Positions 8,422-18,667 of a stretch of DNA of 25,771 bases are shown in pieces. A program made the translations under genes and the position numbers. This DNA is from Priapulus caudatus (Eukaryota; Priapulida; Priapulimorpha; Priapulimorphida; Priapulidae), in the NCBI RefSeq assembly GCF_000485595.1, contig NW_014577134.1, positions 332,947 through 358,717 of the forward strand, read 5' to 3'. The notes under the pieces are model-generated. The model had not been told where the DNA came from, did not search any database, and worked only from the letters and a program-made list of their open reading frames with translations. The stretch's first letter is position 1; each line of letters opens with the position of its first letter.

Positions 8422-9459
8422 GGGTAACATAACTTATTGAGCATATACTATGGAAGCAACGCTGTGTAATGACAGCCAGCTTCCCTGCCTCGCTGCTTCG
8501 CGGTGGTTATGTGGTCATGCGTCGTTGCCTTCACGGGCACGATGAATGATCACAGGGTATATACGGCGGTGAGAGAACGAACAGCGACATGCTCGCATGC
8601 TTCTACATACAGAGACATAGCTTCCTGCTATCGAATGCGTTGTAATACTACAGACGTTAAACTACTGTCGGTGCTACGCGTAAAAGTGTCTTAGGACGGT
8701 ATACCGCGCGCTGTTTCGTCGAATACTGTGCGCACAGCCGAATTTTTATCAGCAATGATTAATCTCACCATAGTGTTATATAACAGCGTTGAGTATATGT
8801 ACGGCTCGCCACACATCGGGTATGCACCCAGGGTAGCTACGGTAAACCTAGCCGGGGTGCCTGAAGAATCATGTGCAGAATAAATATGGATTGTCGTGCT
8901 GAATGTATCGATCTTTACGATCAATCGATATCAATCGATAGGGGTTTACAGCATCACTTCTCTATCTTCATGGGCTGGAGCGCTGACGCCTTTTGGGGAA
9001 GGATGGGAATGCCTATGCTGACTCTAATGACATCTGACGGCCAAATCTGCCTCATGATTGTCTAATTCTACTAGTCAGTACGTATAGGCAATCATTATGT
9101 TTAGACGAGCTGGTATGCTGAGTCGCTGACCGACGTGCAGACGGAGCGGCAGACGGACAAACTAATTGATAGGCAGATAGATAGACAGACACGTAAATGT
9201 TGAGGTACTGACGAACAGACTACAACACGGGACTGTGTGTCTAGAAACTTTATGTCAGCGTAGTTAAGTCCGATATTTGTCTGAAGTTTGGGGTTCGTTG
9301 TCAACGTGGGAAATTCCACGCCCTTCGCCTCACCTTGAGAAACATTACTAATTATACTCACGTCTAATACATGTATGGGTGCTGCTATTGCCCAACCAAC
9401 CATGCACACGCATGCCACTAAATGTGATCACGTACACCCAGCATGCCAGAAACTAGGTT
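8422..9459. other. Stretch with no recognised gene
   Basis: A local ATCAATCGAT duplication occurs near 8920-8940 and CAGA/TAGA tetranucleotides near 9130-9190. The 105-codon minus ORF at 9101-9418 translates the latter in part and has no known relatives that I recognise. Confidence 0.5.
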
Positions 9460-9723
9460 CTATGTCCCCCAGGGTACTGCCGGAACGTACCCCGAGTACG
9501 GTCCGGTATACCGGAACGTACCCTGGTACTATCTAATACGCCGGACCGTACCTCGCCTACTCCACTAACGAGTCTAGAGAGTCGCCTACGCCTACTCCCT
9601 AACCCTGACTCTAACCCTAAACCTAACCCTAACCCTAATCATATCAAATATAGTTACCAAGGTACGTTCCGGTATACCGGACCGTACCCAGGGTACGTTC
9701 CGGCAGTACCCTGGGGGACATAG
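9460..9723. mobile_element. Palindromic MITE with telomere-like loop
   Basis: The arms at 9460-9530 and 9652-9723 are inverted copies with only a few differences, starting CTATGTCCCCCAGGGTACTG. Each arm also contains its own near-palindrome centred on CCGGTATACCGG. A TA lies just outside TGTCCCCC on both sides (9461-9462 and 9721-9722), compatible with a Tc1/mariner-type TA target duplication and an element of 9463-9720. There is no coding capacity. Class assignment beyond 'TIR-bearing non-autonomous DNA element' is inference. Confidence 0.78.
9592..9640 (-). repeat. Degenerate telomere-like CCCTAA repeats inside the MITE loop
   Basis: ACTCCCTAACCCTGACTC is followed by CTAACCCTAAACC and TAACCCTAACCCTAATC, giving about six CCCTAA-type units, some exact. 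The complement is TTAGGG, the common animal telomere repeat. Their position in the loop of a mobile element argues against a fused chromosome end. Confidence 0.85.
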
Positions 9724-10359
9724 ACCATATGAGTGAAACGCGGGCGTGAACTGTGCGTGTAACTAGGACTACACAATAAATTACCGACGAGATGGACAAA
9801 CGATTAATAGCAGTAACAATATCGAATACATAAATTACATTCATATTTAGAAGTAAATAGCTGTGAGCATTATTAGCCCCATAATTGTTGCATAACATTT
9901 GAAGGTTAACTCGCTCTATGGACATTGTTGATACTGTATTCGACACTGTTTGCTTAAATGTTCCAGCCAGCATACGGCTCTTGTATTGTGATGCGAAGCA
10001 ATACTATACTCAGTCCAAATTGTTTGTAACATAGCAACGTCATAGCTATGTGGTTTATACAACATACACGACGTCACTTTTCATACCGAACTCCAAATCA
10101 TTACACGCGGAAAGTATCATCTCTCCACATTATGATCGCACTGAAAAGTGTTGTGGCGCATACGCACGCACGCACGAATGAGCGCACGCGGTCACTTGAA
10201 GGATTGAAAAAGTGGAAAGTTAAAACAGGCGAGCGCGCTGCAAAAATCTCCCGCGATGTAAAGAAGCTGGTAAATGAATAAATATTCGAGCGTGGCCTGC
10301 TTGCACTGTCTGGCTTTTGCCAGCCCTGTCTGGACCGCTGCGATATCAGACACCTTGCA
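9724..10359. other. Stretch with no recognised gene
   Basis: ORFs at 9644-9973 (minus) and 10048-10281 (plus) overlap repeat or low-information sequence and match nothing I recognise. Confidence 0.5.
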
Positions 10360-11660
10360 ATGCCTACTTGAACAGCGCGCGCATATTAAAAACTAGTTTT
10401 TAATTCGCATGGAACAAATAAAGCCATTTAGAATTCAGCGGCTGTGCGCGCGGTGGGGAGGGAACTTGTTTTAGTGCATTATGTAAAGTTTTTATGGCGG
10501 GACTTTTTTCTCAGCGCGGGATTACATCACGGCTCTTCGACGAAGCTTCGAGTCTTCTAACTCCCTCGGCGGGTCTGGCCGCCTGAACTAGCTCTCAAAC
10601 AGGTCCGGGGTATTTCCCTCTAGCTGGTATAGACCTCGCTGCGTCGTGCAGTGCCCACCGGCTTGTCTGTGTATACTCGCGGCGCAGCTAAGAGAGTCGA
10701 CCTAACCACACAAAGCAGGATTATCTAATGTAGGTGATTTTTTCCTCTTCCTTGCCGCGGGTGTGCCGGGGAACGGAGGTGGGGGGGGGTGCAACGAAGC
10801 AGGCGTAACCCGGCGGTTTTCGCGTGGCGCTTGGAGGTTCCAGCGCAAGGTCGACAGCCGTGATCCGATCCTCGGCGTTAATGGTTACTGAAGCCGCCCG
10901 AGGTGATTTAGGGACTCGGTGTAACCTGGATGGGCCCCCTGACTCCATCGTCTGCTATAGGCTCTACGCGCTGGGAGCGAGCGGGAAGCTTCGAACGGAG
11001 CGGCCCGGGTATTCAGCATCACAATAGTGGCTGCGTCACATTCGTCCTCACGGCGGCCTTTCACCGTAAAGATTCACTATCTTAAAATCGTTGCCAGTTC
11101 GATGGCGGTGTGTTGTCGCGGGGAGGGCTCGAAGGTGCAAAAACAACGCGTTGTTTTGCTCAGTGGCAAACAAATGTCGACTCCGGGAGGGAGATATAAT
11201 TAACAATTCTTTGCGATTGATGAACCGTTTTCGCGTCCTTTATCGTCCTTTGTTGCGCAAGACCCCTCGTGGATTAATCAAATAGTATAAAACGGACTCG
11301 ACCGAGGTGGCGGGACCTAGTTTGGCCGGCTCGTGCGATCCAACTCACGGACAGATGAAAACCCGGCAATTCTACCGCGATCCGCACGTAACACGTTTAA
11401 ATAATGACGCGAGTTCTCGCGCGAACGGAGCTCGCTGCAGTATATGCGCACATGCACGCAGTCCGGCTTTGCTCCTCCATCATCGTAGACGGATCCAGCT
11501 TTACTAGTATGCGGCTAGATACGCGCGGTAATGGAGCATGCAGACTCGACAATATCACCAGATGTGTTCGCGTCTACTGCGCTCTTGCTGCGGGGCAACA
11601 TGTGATCGTTCCCGGGTGCATGTCTAGCCACGCGCTATTATATTAGCATCTTTCGCGCGC
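10360..11660. promoter_or_regulatory. GC- and CpG-richer island, possible promoter region
   Basis: Compared with the AT-rich sequence on both sides this block has many CG dinucleotides (GCGCGCGG, CCGCGGG, GCGGCCCGGG, GCGCGAACG). It includes E2F-like ATGGCGGGAC at about 10494 and GCGCGGGA at about 10515, a nine-G run at 10781-10789, and a TATAAAA at 11286-11292. Short ORFs occur on both strands (10721-10948 minus; 10824-11027, 11091-11285 and 11404-11646 plus), none with a recognisable domain. It could be a CpG-type promoter with short exons or merely GC-rich sequence. Confidence 0.35.
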
Positions 11661-12038
11661 TGCGCTTGTCGCATGTTATATAATACATCGTACTATTCGT
11701 GTAATATAATTAATTTCTGGTGTGAGATACTGTTGCGCAGAGGTCAAATATTCGCCTTATATATTTTGTTTGGAAAAATTAAAGTATGAGGATACAAATG
11801 TTTTTTTTCTTTTTTGCATTTTTCTATATTTGTAAGGGCTTGTCTGTGCGCTGATTGAGGATTTGTAGAAAATTGACTACAAATGTAAGTATGCGGCGTA
11901 TTACTGAGTACTGAAATCATAATTCAAATAGAGCAGGATGGGATTTATTTGACACAGAATAATTATTCATATAGTGTTTCCTTGAACTTCATATCATAAT
12001 GTCGCCGTTGTCAGCTCATTGCTTTGGTAAATTGACGA
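11661..12038. other. AT-rich stretch with no recognised feature
   Basis: Nothing beyond short T-runs was seen. Confidence 0.6.
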
Positions 12039-12425
12039 GGTAATAAGACCTTTATATTTTACTAGCTGGGCTACCCGGCGATGCCCGGGATTTTTTAGGG
12101 GTTACTGCTTTTCTGCTATTTCATGCGTTTTGTGTTATTGCTTGCGTTTCGGCATTTCATGCGATTGCATGATTTTGAGCCTGACTATAGTTGAGCGCTA
12201 TAGGATTGCTGTTCTAGGATTCGTCTTGACTTTTCTGCTGCAGTGTATAGTCGAGCGCTAGGATTGCTGTTATTGTTCACTTTTCTGCTGCGCTAGTATT
12301 TTTTTGGGGGAAATCTGGGCGGTATTCTGGGGGGAAATCTGGGGGTATTCTGGGGGTATTCTGGGGGGAAATCTGGGCGGTTTTTTGGGGGGAAATCTGG
12401 GGGGTAATAAGACCTTTATATTTTA
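12039..12425. mobile_element. Retroposon-like insertion with perfect 23-bp target-site duplication
   Basis: The same 23 bases, starting GGTAATAAGACC, lie at 12039-12061 and 12403-12425 without a mismatch. The 341-bp insert (12062-12402) opens CTAGCTGGGCTACCCGGCGA, a G/C-rich motif that can fold (CCCGGC...GCCCGGG). It then has an internal ~59-bp partial duplication (about 12187-12296) and ends in GGGGGAAATCTGG/GGTATTCT repeats. A long perfect target duplication and a simple-repeat tail are marks of LINE-mediated retroposition (SINE or truncated RTE-type element). There is no ORF. Orientation is uncertain; a tail at the right end would suggest plus. Confidence 0.75.
12298..12402 (+). repeat. 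G-rich tail repeats of the retroposon
   Basis: GGGGGAAATCTGGG and GGTATTCTGGG alternate about six times. Multiple G3-G6 runs on one strand make G-quadruplex formation possible. Confidence 0.9.
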
Positions 12426-12513
12426 TAAGGCGTCACTTACTATGAACATTGAATAGTATATACTATAGTATAGTCTATTCTGCTGGGGTGTATAATATAC
12501 CCTACCTTAGCAA

Positions 12514-12515
12514 CA

Positions 12516-12546
<31 letters not shown>

Positions 12547-12702
12547 CTCGGGGTGTTGTTGCTTGCTGTCGTGTTGCTGTGGTGTGTTGTGGCTGTGTGG
12601 TGTGATGTGCGCGCGCGTGTGCGTGTGTGCGTGTGCGTGCGCGCGTGCGTGCGTGCGTGCGTACGGGTGTGCGTGCGTGCGGGTGTGTGTGCGTGCGTGT
12701 TT
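12514..12702. repeat. Two TG/CG microsatellite tracts
   Basis: (TG)n at about 12524-12547 and a GCGCGCGTGTGCG/GTGCGTGCG tract at about 12607-12702, separated by a GTTGTTGCTTGCTG-rich spacer. The Val-Cys and Thr-His ORFs here are artefacts. Confidence 0.93.
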
Positions 12703-14403
12703 GGGGAGAGAGAAGAGAGCGAGCACTAACAAAAGCGAGAAGCTTGGATGATAATGGCTGGTATACTGTTAATGAAACTAACTCAATTACATCACGAAAC
12801 TTTGATATGATGTATTTTTATTTGCGTTTGTAATAGCATCGTTTTGCGTCTTATCACTGTTATATTTCACGTTGTAGTATGTTTTCACGACATGAGATTG
12901 TGTTTACAACATAGTACTGTAACCTTAACAGTTCTATACTCTGCTGTGTGGACATTTGTTGTCGGGGTGTTTCAACATCAGTTCTGCATTCTTCATTCGT
13001 TATCGTCAGACTTCAGTTTTATCATGAATGTTTCTTACGCTATATTTTTCTGAAATATATTGGATAGGTTGTCATTTCCAATCATTAAATCGGATTTCTA
13101 GATCCGGCCATGGTGTGCTCAGTTGTCAATGGCTGAAAATGACATATCTCTTTCATAGTTTTTATTTGTGGCACTATAGTTTACGCGTTATACCTGGAGT
13201 GAGTTTGTATTGGTAGTTGCGACTTAAGCAGACGTGCGTGGTGTACGGGAGAGGGGAACTGAATGCAGTTAATCTGTTCACTCCTCCTAACATATCTTTT
13301 CCATTATCTTGTGTCTGAAACCTATCTGCTGAAAAATATCGAATGAGTTTTTAAAGTATGAGATTATTATGTACGTCATGTATGCATTACCTTAATAAGT
13401 AAAGAGCTTTGTGAACAGGCGAAAGAGACATTCCTTTTATGCATGTATTTTAATTATTAGCCCAATCGGAGATTTTTGCTGCCTAGACGTTGTTGGGTGC
13501 AGTTGACATTCCGCACAACCGTAGGGAACAGACGTCATGAGTGTGAGTAACCAAACCTCGGCCGGTACTGCGTATTCTCCTAAATAAAATAAGTAACTGG
13601 CAATCATTTAATGTCTTGGAATTTTCGCAGATTCATATGCTTTACTCTGATTGTGTGAGCTTTGTACTAGCCTTTTCTCACATAAAAAAAATATTCGCCC
13701 GCCAACTCGGGTCGAAGTTTTCTATCACGTTTTATAGGAACAAGTAGATTATTTCACTCGGTATACAAACAGCTACGCGTGTAGACGGCGCGCCCGTCTG
13801 GTCCTTTTCAGTTTATAAAATTATTGTGCTGTTTACTTGCACTAAACTGTATGATAGAGAAATGGCAGGCGACTGTCTGGCAGATAATATTTGGTATCCT
13901 TGATGTAGATATTAGCACTTAAACTAAGATATAGAGCCTATACGTAACTGGTGCGAAATTTATAAAGATAGCAGTGCAATAGACATTGTCGTGAAAATAT
14001 GAGTAAGTCCTTCGCATAGGTCTTTGACTAGGTGTGCACTACGCACCAGGTAAATGCTGGGAGTTTCAATCGCTTTGCCTGATATTAGACAGTGTAATCC
14101 GTAACTGATCTGTGTATGGATAGGCCGTATTTAGTTAAAAATTATTTATTTTTTCGACTACGACCAAACTTGAATCCCTTTCGCCCATACTTGTTTCAGC
14201 TTGCGTTTTCTTAGGCAAGTGTTTGTACGTCTTTCAGAATGTATAGGGTGTTACGCGGAATTAAAGTAAGCTTCAGAGTGAGCTGTAAATATTAAAACAC
14301 ATTAATGGAAATCATCGAATAGTAATTATCGTAGTCAAAACATTGTGCCAGCAAACTGAGATGAACACGAAATGAAGTGCTGGTCCTTGACGGGGTCTTG
14401 CAA
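12703..14403. other. Long AT-rich stretch with no recognised gene
   Basis: I see no repeat structure, tRNA or protein-like ORF. The 69- and 62-codon ORFs at 12844-13216 are hydrophobic AT-rich openings without recognisable motifs. Confidence 0.55.
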
Positions 14404-14411
14404 TGTGTGTG

Positions 14412-14443
<32 letters not shown>

Positions 14444-14507
14444 CGCGTGCGCGTATGTGTACGTGTGTGTGCGCGTGTGTATGCGTGTGTGCGCGCGTAT
14501 GTGTGTG
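14404..14507. repeat. Imperfect TG/CG microsatellite
   Basis: TG dinucleotides interrupted by GCGCGTGCGCG and TATG steps. Alternation is almost unbroken over 100 bases. Confidence 0.95.
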
Positions 14508-15240
14508 ACTACTAACTACATGATAGACGCACAGTAGAGGATTCGCGGGACCAGTTAATAACAATTGAAATTATCGCAGAAAACAAATAGCACTGTTTAG
14601 GGACATCGTGCTTATTATGTCAAAACTGTGGCTAGGTGTTCTGTCAATCATAAACAGATTTGTTTAATTTAGCACGGCTATGTCTGTGGCAGGTGTTCAC
14701 CTATCTCTAGGGAAGCTCATCTCTATACTCATATTTCCTCCGTGCCTTCAACGAAGATTTATATTTTCGTTGAATATTTTGTTTGACTCAAACGTATTTA
14801 ATATGGACAGAAACCCTACTTACATAACGTAACTAGCTGGAGGTAATCCGGTTGTTTTCATCGTGGAGCGTCATTGTTACGTGGAATATGTAGTAAACGA
14901 ATTTTTAGACAAATACCATTAGTGTAGAAATATTTCATTAAAATGAAGATAAAACAGTTAATACATAATTGCCAAATTTTTAATATTTTATATTTTTCCC
15001 GCCATCATTTTTTGTATCTAACTGTTTAAAATTGATAACTTTCCTTGCACAATTTTGTAGCGTGTTTCTCTCAAATATATATAACGTAATCAGACACAGA
15101 AATTTGCGTTCCTTGTGCTTGTAATTTTCTAGATCCTACACATTAACTATTGCTTGATGCCGTTTCATTTTTGCTCTTTTGGAATTAAATTGTTTCGTAA
15201 GCATGTGCTGATTTTTTAGCTATGATCGGTTAGCTGTTTC
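14508..15240. other. AT-rich stretch with no recognised feature
   Basis: Nothing supportable seen. Confidence 0.6.
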
Positions 15241-15339
15241 CACGCGCGTGGTGCACACACAGGCATGCACGTACACGCACGCAGTACACGCGCGCGCGAC
15301 TCTTGTACGCCCGCTCGCATACACGCACGCGCGCGCAGA
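15241..15339. repeat. Imperfect CA/CG purine-pyrimidine tract
   Basis: CACGCGCGTGGTGCACACAC, GTACACGCACGC and CGCGCGCGC segments in near-alternating order. Confidence 0.85.
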
Positions 15340-16194
15340 CAATGAGTAAATGCGTAAATGCGGTGTTTTTTGTTTAAAAAAACATTTTGTCTAAGCTTCT
15401 TTTCAACAGTTACTACTTTTTCAGTGTTTCGCCTTACTTCCATACACGAGACGTTAGTCCCTTTGCAAACCCATGTCTGTGCCTCCATCGTAGGTGTGAT
15501 GATGTTTGTGAATATCTGAATATTGAAATTCATCGCAAGTCGACTCTCGATGTAGTTGTGAATACCTAGTTTATCTGCGTATATAAGCGTATCCTTTAGC
15601 TGCTAATTAATACGCGAATGTTTACTCTGCCAATCACAAAGATACACAAAAAGCTCCGACTGTATTCGGTAATAACTATTCTTCACATTTACCGTTTACG
15701 TTTACCTATTATTCACAAGTACCGTTCTCAACATGTAACCTGCGTATAAATTTTATAGTAAAACAAAGTGGGAGTAAAGGAGGAAAGTAAGGCTCTTCAT
15801 CAAAATTGTCAGTGCAGTGTGTAAATGGGGTGTATTTATATTGTTTTCAATTCTAGCTGTATCCTTTTAATAAATTATTTAGTAATTTTAACAAACATTT
15901 TAGTAATTACTATGCAAATTTATATATCATACAAGTCAGCGTAAAGCAGTGTGTAGATTACGAAATTAGGCATTGTTAATAACTTGGTTATTTAAATTCA
16001 TTAGAAATTGTGGCTATGTTGGCGTTGGCAGAATGAATCAATCATTGGATGGTGTCAGCAACAGATCAAAGATATATCCTTAAATTGAGTGAGTAATGTA
16101 ATAAGTGTAATAATCAAGGTTGTCTGTGTAAAGTAGAAAACAAGCTGACATGGCTTGGTCTTTTACACATACACGTTTTATAAACAATGTAGGA
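15340..16194. other. AT-rich stretch with no recognised feature
   Basis: Nothing supportable seen. The 60-codon plus ORF at 15387-15569 has no recognised motif. Confidence 0.55.
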
Positions 16195-16640
16195 TTATGT
16201 TAACAACATATTACGTAAATCTCCTTAACAATAAATATAGACACTGATTCCGGTGTATACCTGATGTAAATAATACAGCTATTGATGACTAATAATAAAC
16301 AATATTAACAAGCAACTAGTGTTAACATTATCTCTTTATTTATAACAACGTACATTTACCGTAAACAATTTATAACTGCTGGATACTCCGCTTGTGTTTA
16401 CAATGTACACTTATTAGTATTACTAACGAGATACGTGGCACATTTATAGTTTACAACATACAGTTATTATTGACAATATAATTGATCGGTGATTACATGA
16501 ATTCGGTGTTAAAAATATACTGTTATTATTAACAAGTGCACAGTTATTTTTTTAATATTATACGGGCCGTATGACAACTCACAACTCTTAATAACAGTAC
16601 ACATCACCTGTTAACAACATGGAATTCACAGCATAGAACA
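16195..16640. repeat. Degenerate AT-rich short-period repeat
   Basis: Variants of a GTTTACAACATACAGTTATT phrase recur at irregular 25-40 bp spacing, for example near 16199, 16305, 16345, 16397, 16451 and 16610. They look like an old minisatellite worn down by substitution. Confidence 0.4.
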
Positions 16641-16902
16641 ATTGTAGTCATATAAGGATCTTGTAGTTTTTCACAACATGGCAGCACCACATAGCTCAGG
16701 CTTCACTCACGCCGCAATCGCGTTTGCGTCTAGGCTAGTTCTAGTTTCTTATGCCTACTTCTGCCCTGAAACGAACTTTTGTGAACTAGTGTACAAGTTT
16801 AACAACATTACCAGGTGCGTATGCTAGAGTAGAGACGTATAATGAAAGCTGGAGACGTCATAACAAAATTTGGCTAAGGCGCAACATTCGCATTTTTTTT
16901 AT

Positions 16903-16921
16903 CTCAGTGTCCGCCATCTTG
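16903..16921 (+). promoter_or_regulatory. Initiator plus YY1-type site
   Basis: CTCAGTGT fits an initiator and is followed at once by CCGCCATCTTG (16911-16921), which matches the strong YY1 site GCCGCCATCTTG except for its first base. YY1 sites just downstream of start sites are a hallmark of animal TATA-less promoters. The same CAG also works as a splice acceptor. Confidence 0.4.
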
Positions 16922-17263
16922 TTTTCAAGCCACGAGTGGTTGGAGGTAAGTTGCCTTAGAAAAATAACATTTGTTACGTATCTTATTTAACTCTTTTAAC
17001 GATCTTTCCATCGTGTCTATCAAAATAAATCGATTTTCTAACCGTGTACTTCCTGCCACTAGCAATATTTATAGTTTTGCGTACTTACCAGCGATGCTTA
17101 GTTTCTAAGTCACTAGCACTCGGCAAGGCAGTGTAAAGTCGTGGCAACGGGTGTGACGTGTCCTTCGCAGCCTATCAAGCTGGGCATGCCTGGAGTGATC
17201 GCTACCTTCCAGACCCAGCCATGAATCATTCACGTACACGCTAGCTTCATTAAAATGAACCAT

Positions 17264-17269
17264 AATAAA
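17264..17269 (+). terminator. Candidate poly(A) signal AATAAA
   Basis: Twenty bases past the candidate TAG. AT-rich DNA gives AATAAA often, so it supports the unit only in combination with the splice sites. Confidence 0.3.
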
Positions 17270-17340
17270 ATGGCTAAATCACTATAATGCCGTGCTGGTC
17301 AGCAGATGGGTGTGAAAAATTGTGTTAGAGCTACATCATT

Positions 17341-17341
17341 A

Positions 17342-17382
<41 letters not shown>

Positions 17383-17402
17383 AGAATAATATATATATAT
17401 AC

Positions 17403-17447
<45 letters not shown>

Positions 17448-17459
17448 AGTGTGTGTGTG

Positions 17460-17496
<37 letters not shown>

Positions 17497-17572
17497 GTGT
17501 GTTGTGTGTTGTGTCTGCGTCGGCGTGTGTGTGTGGGGGGGGGGGGGTACCTGTGTGTGTGTGTGTGTCTAC
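17341..17572. repeat. Compound (TA)n-(TG)n microsatellite with 13-G run
   Basis: TA dinucleotides (17341-17425, one interruption near 17380-17390), TG dinucleotides with AG and TTTT interruptions (17426-17515), thirteen Gs (17535-17547), then more TG. ORFs on both strands here are repeat translations. Confidence 0.96.
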
Positions 17573-18596
17573 ATGTTTCATTATGATCGTGGTCAAAGCG
17601 TTATATGGTTATATTGATATGCATATAGATATCAGCTATCTGTCTAGTAAGATATCAGCTAGTTTCAAACATTTGTAAAATACGCGTTCCTTATATTTCA
17701 TTAGGTATATTTCGTAGATTCCTATTAAATAAATGGAAGAATGCTGTTTTTTGTGTTTGAACATGAAATGTAAAAGTAGACTGATATCTATGAAATCTGC
17801 CTATGATGTAACTAGCATAACCATATCCAACTACCTAGACGATGTATGATTATTTAAACAAAAATCTGTATAGTATATATAATCCAGAAAGCAAAGGTTT
17901 TTAGCACACTTTTTAAGATAACTAGTAAATGCTATAATGAGTAGGAATATACGTAAAACCGCAATGTATCTGTTTCCAGTCTTTAAACTTTGCCGATCTA
18001 ACCTGCCTATCGGTTTGAATGCTGCACATCAGGGAAAGTGCATTCATCGGGCAATACACGATCTGCCATAAACGAAGTCAATATTCTTATGACTTTATTT
18101 AACACGTTGGCCTTATAGGGCAATGCAAGATGGAGTACGGAATAATACATCATTTGAAAAACTCTGACCACTTTGGTTAATTAAAAAAAAAAGAAGGCAA
18201 TTTCGCCCTATTTTACGCAGGTATATTTGCTACTACATAATTGTACACATCGAATGGAACAGCGATCTATAAATTTAATGTGAAAAACATCATAGATTAC
18301 ACATTTCTAGCCCACATAACAGCCATTTAAGCATAAGTATCCTTTCTGATGGATTAATATCGGGAATGATGGTATTCTATACTGATGATATCAAAGGATA
18401 TCATGTGATACGGATAGAAGATGGCATATAGAATACTACTGAAATATTTCCTGCGAGCGTGAAATTCACAGTAGTGTAACAATAGTTGTTGTAGGTATTA
18501 AGTAAGTATTAGTTTAGTTGACGCGATTTGAGCAAGAGCAAGTAAGTAGCTAGGGCTATAGTTGTACAAAAACAACTATATTACCTAATTATATTG
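17573..18596. other. AT-rich stretch; one small palindrome
   Basis: GTATTCTATA (18372-18381) is mirrored by TATAGAATAC (18427-18436), with GATATC-AAAG-GATATC between. No gene recognised. Confidence 0.55.
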
Positions 18597-18610
18597 TATA
18601 TGTATGTATG

Positions 18611-18664
<54 letters not shown>
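18597..18664. repeat. (TATG)n-(TA)n-(GA)n microsatellite
   Basis: Three pure blocks abut; the GA block is about 17 units. Confidence 0.97.

Positions 18665-18667
<3 letters not shown>

Larger units (their letters stand above)
16678..17269 (+). other. Candidate short spliced transcription unit (three exons plus poly(A) signal)
   Basis: Candidate exon 1 (16678-16814) opens with ATG in good context (CAACATGGC) and ends CCAG|GTGCGT. Exon 2 (16908-16945, 38 nt) follows a strong acceptor, T8-ATCTCAG, and ends GGAG|GTAAGT, a perfect donor. Exon 3 starts at 17171 after GTGTCCTTCGCAG. Joined in that order the frame stays open to TAG at 17242-17244 (about 82 codons), and AATAAA lies at 17264-17269. 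I recognise no domain. Cysteines cluster at the end of exon 1. Alternatively, transcription starts at the Inr/YY1 motif at 16904-16921 and exon 2 is a 5' untranslated first exon. The ATG of exon 1 abuts the degenerate repeat, whose unit resembles CACAACATGG, which weakens the coding reading. The splice signals are visible; the gene is inferred. Confidence 0.3.

Noticed and set aside
9592-9640. Chromosome-fusion scar or subtelomere
   Set aside because: The telomere-like units lie inside the loop of a TIR-bearing element, which is a simpler explanation.
10970-11140. TTCGAA/TCGAAG words as tRNA B boxes
   Set aside because: No A box, acceptor stem or cloverleaf could be built around them.
18372-18436. 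CTGATGA with a GATATC hairpin as another hammerhead
   Set aside because: There is no GAAA after the hairpin, so the core is absent.
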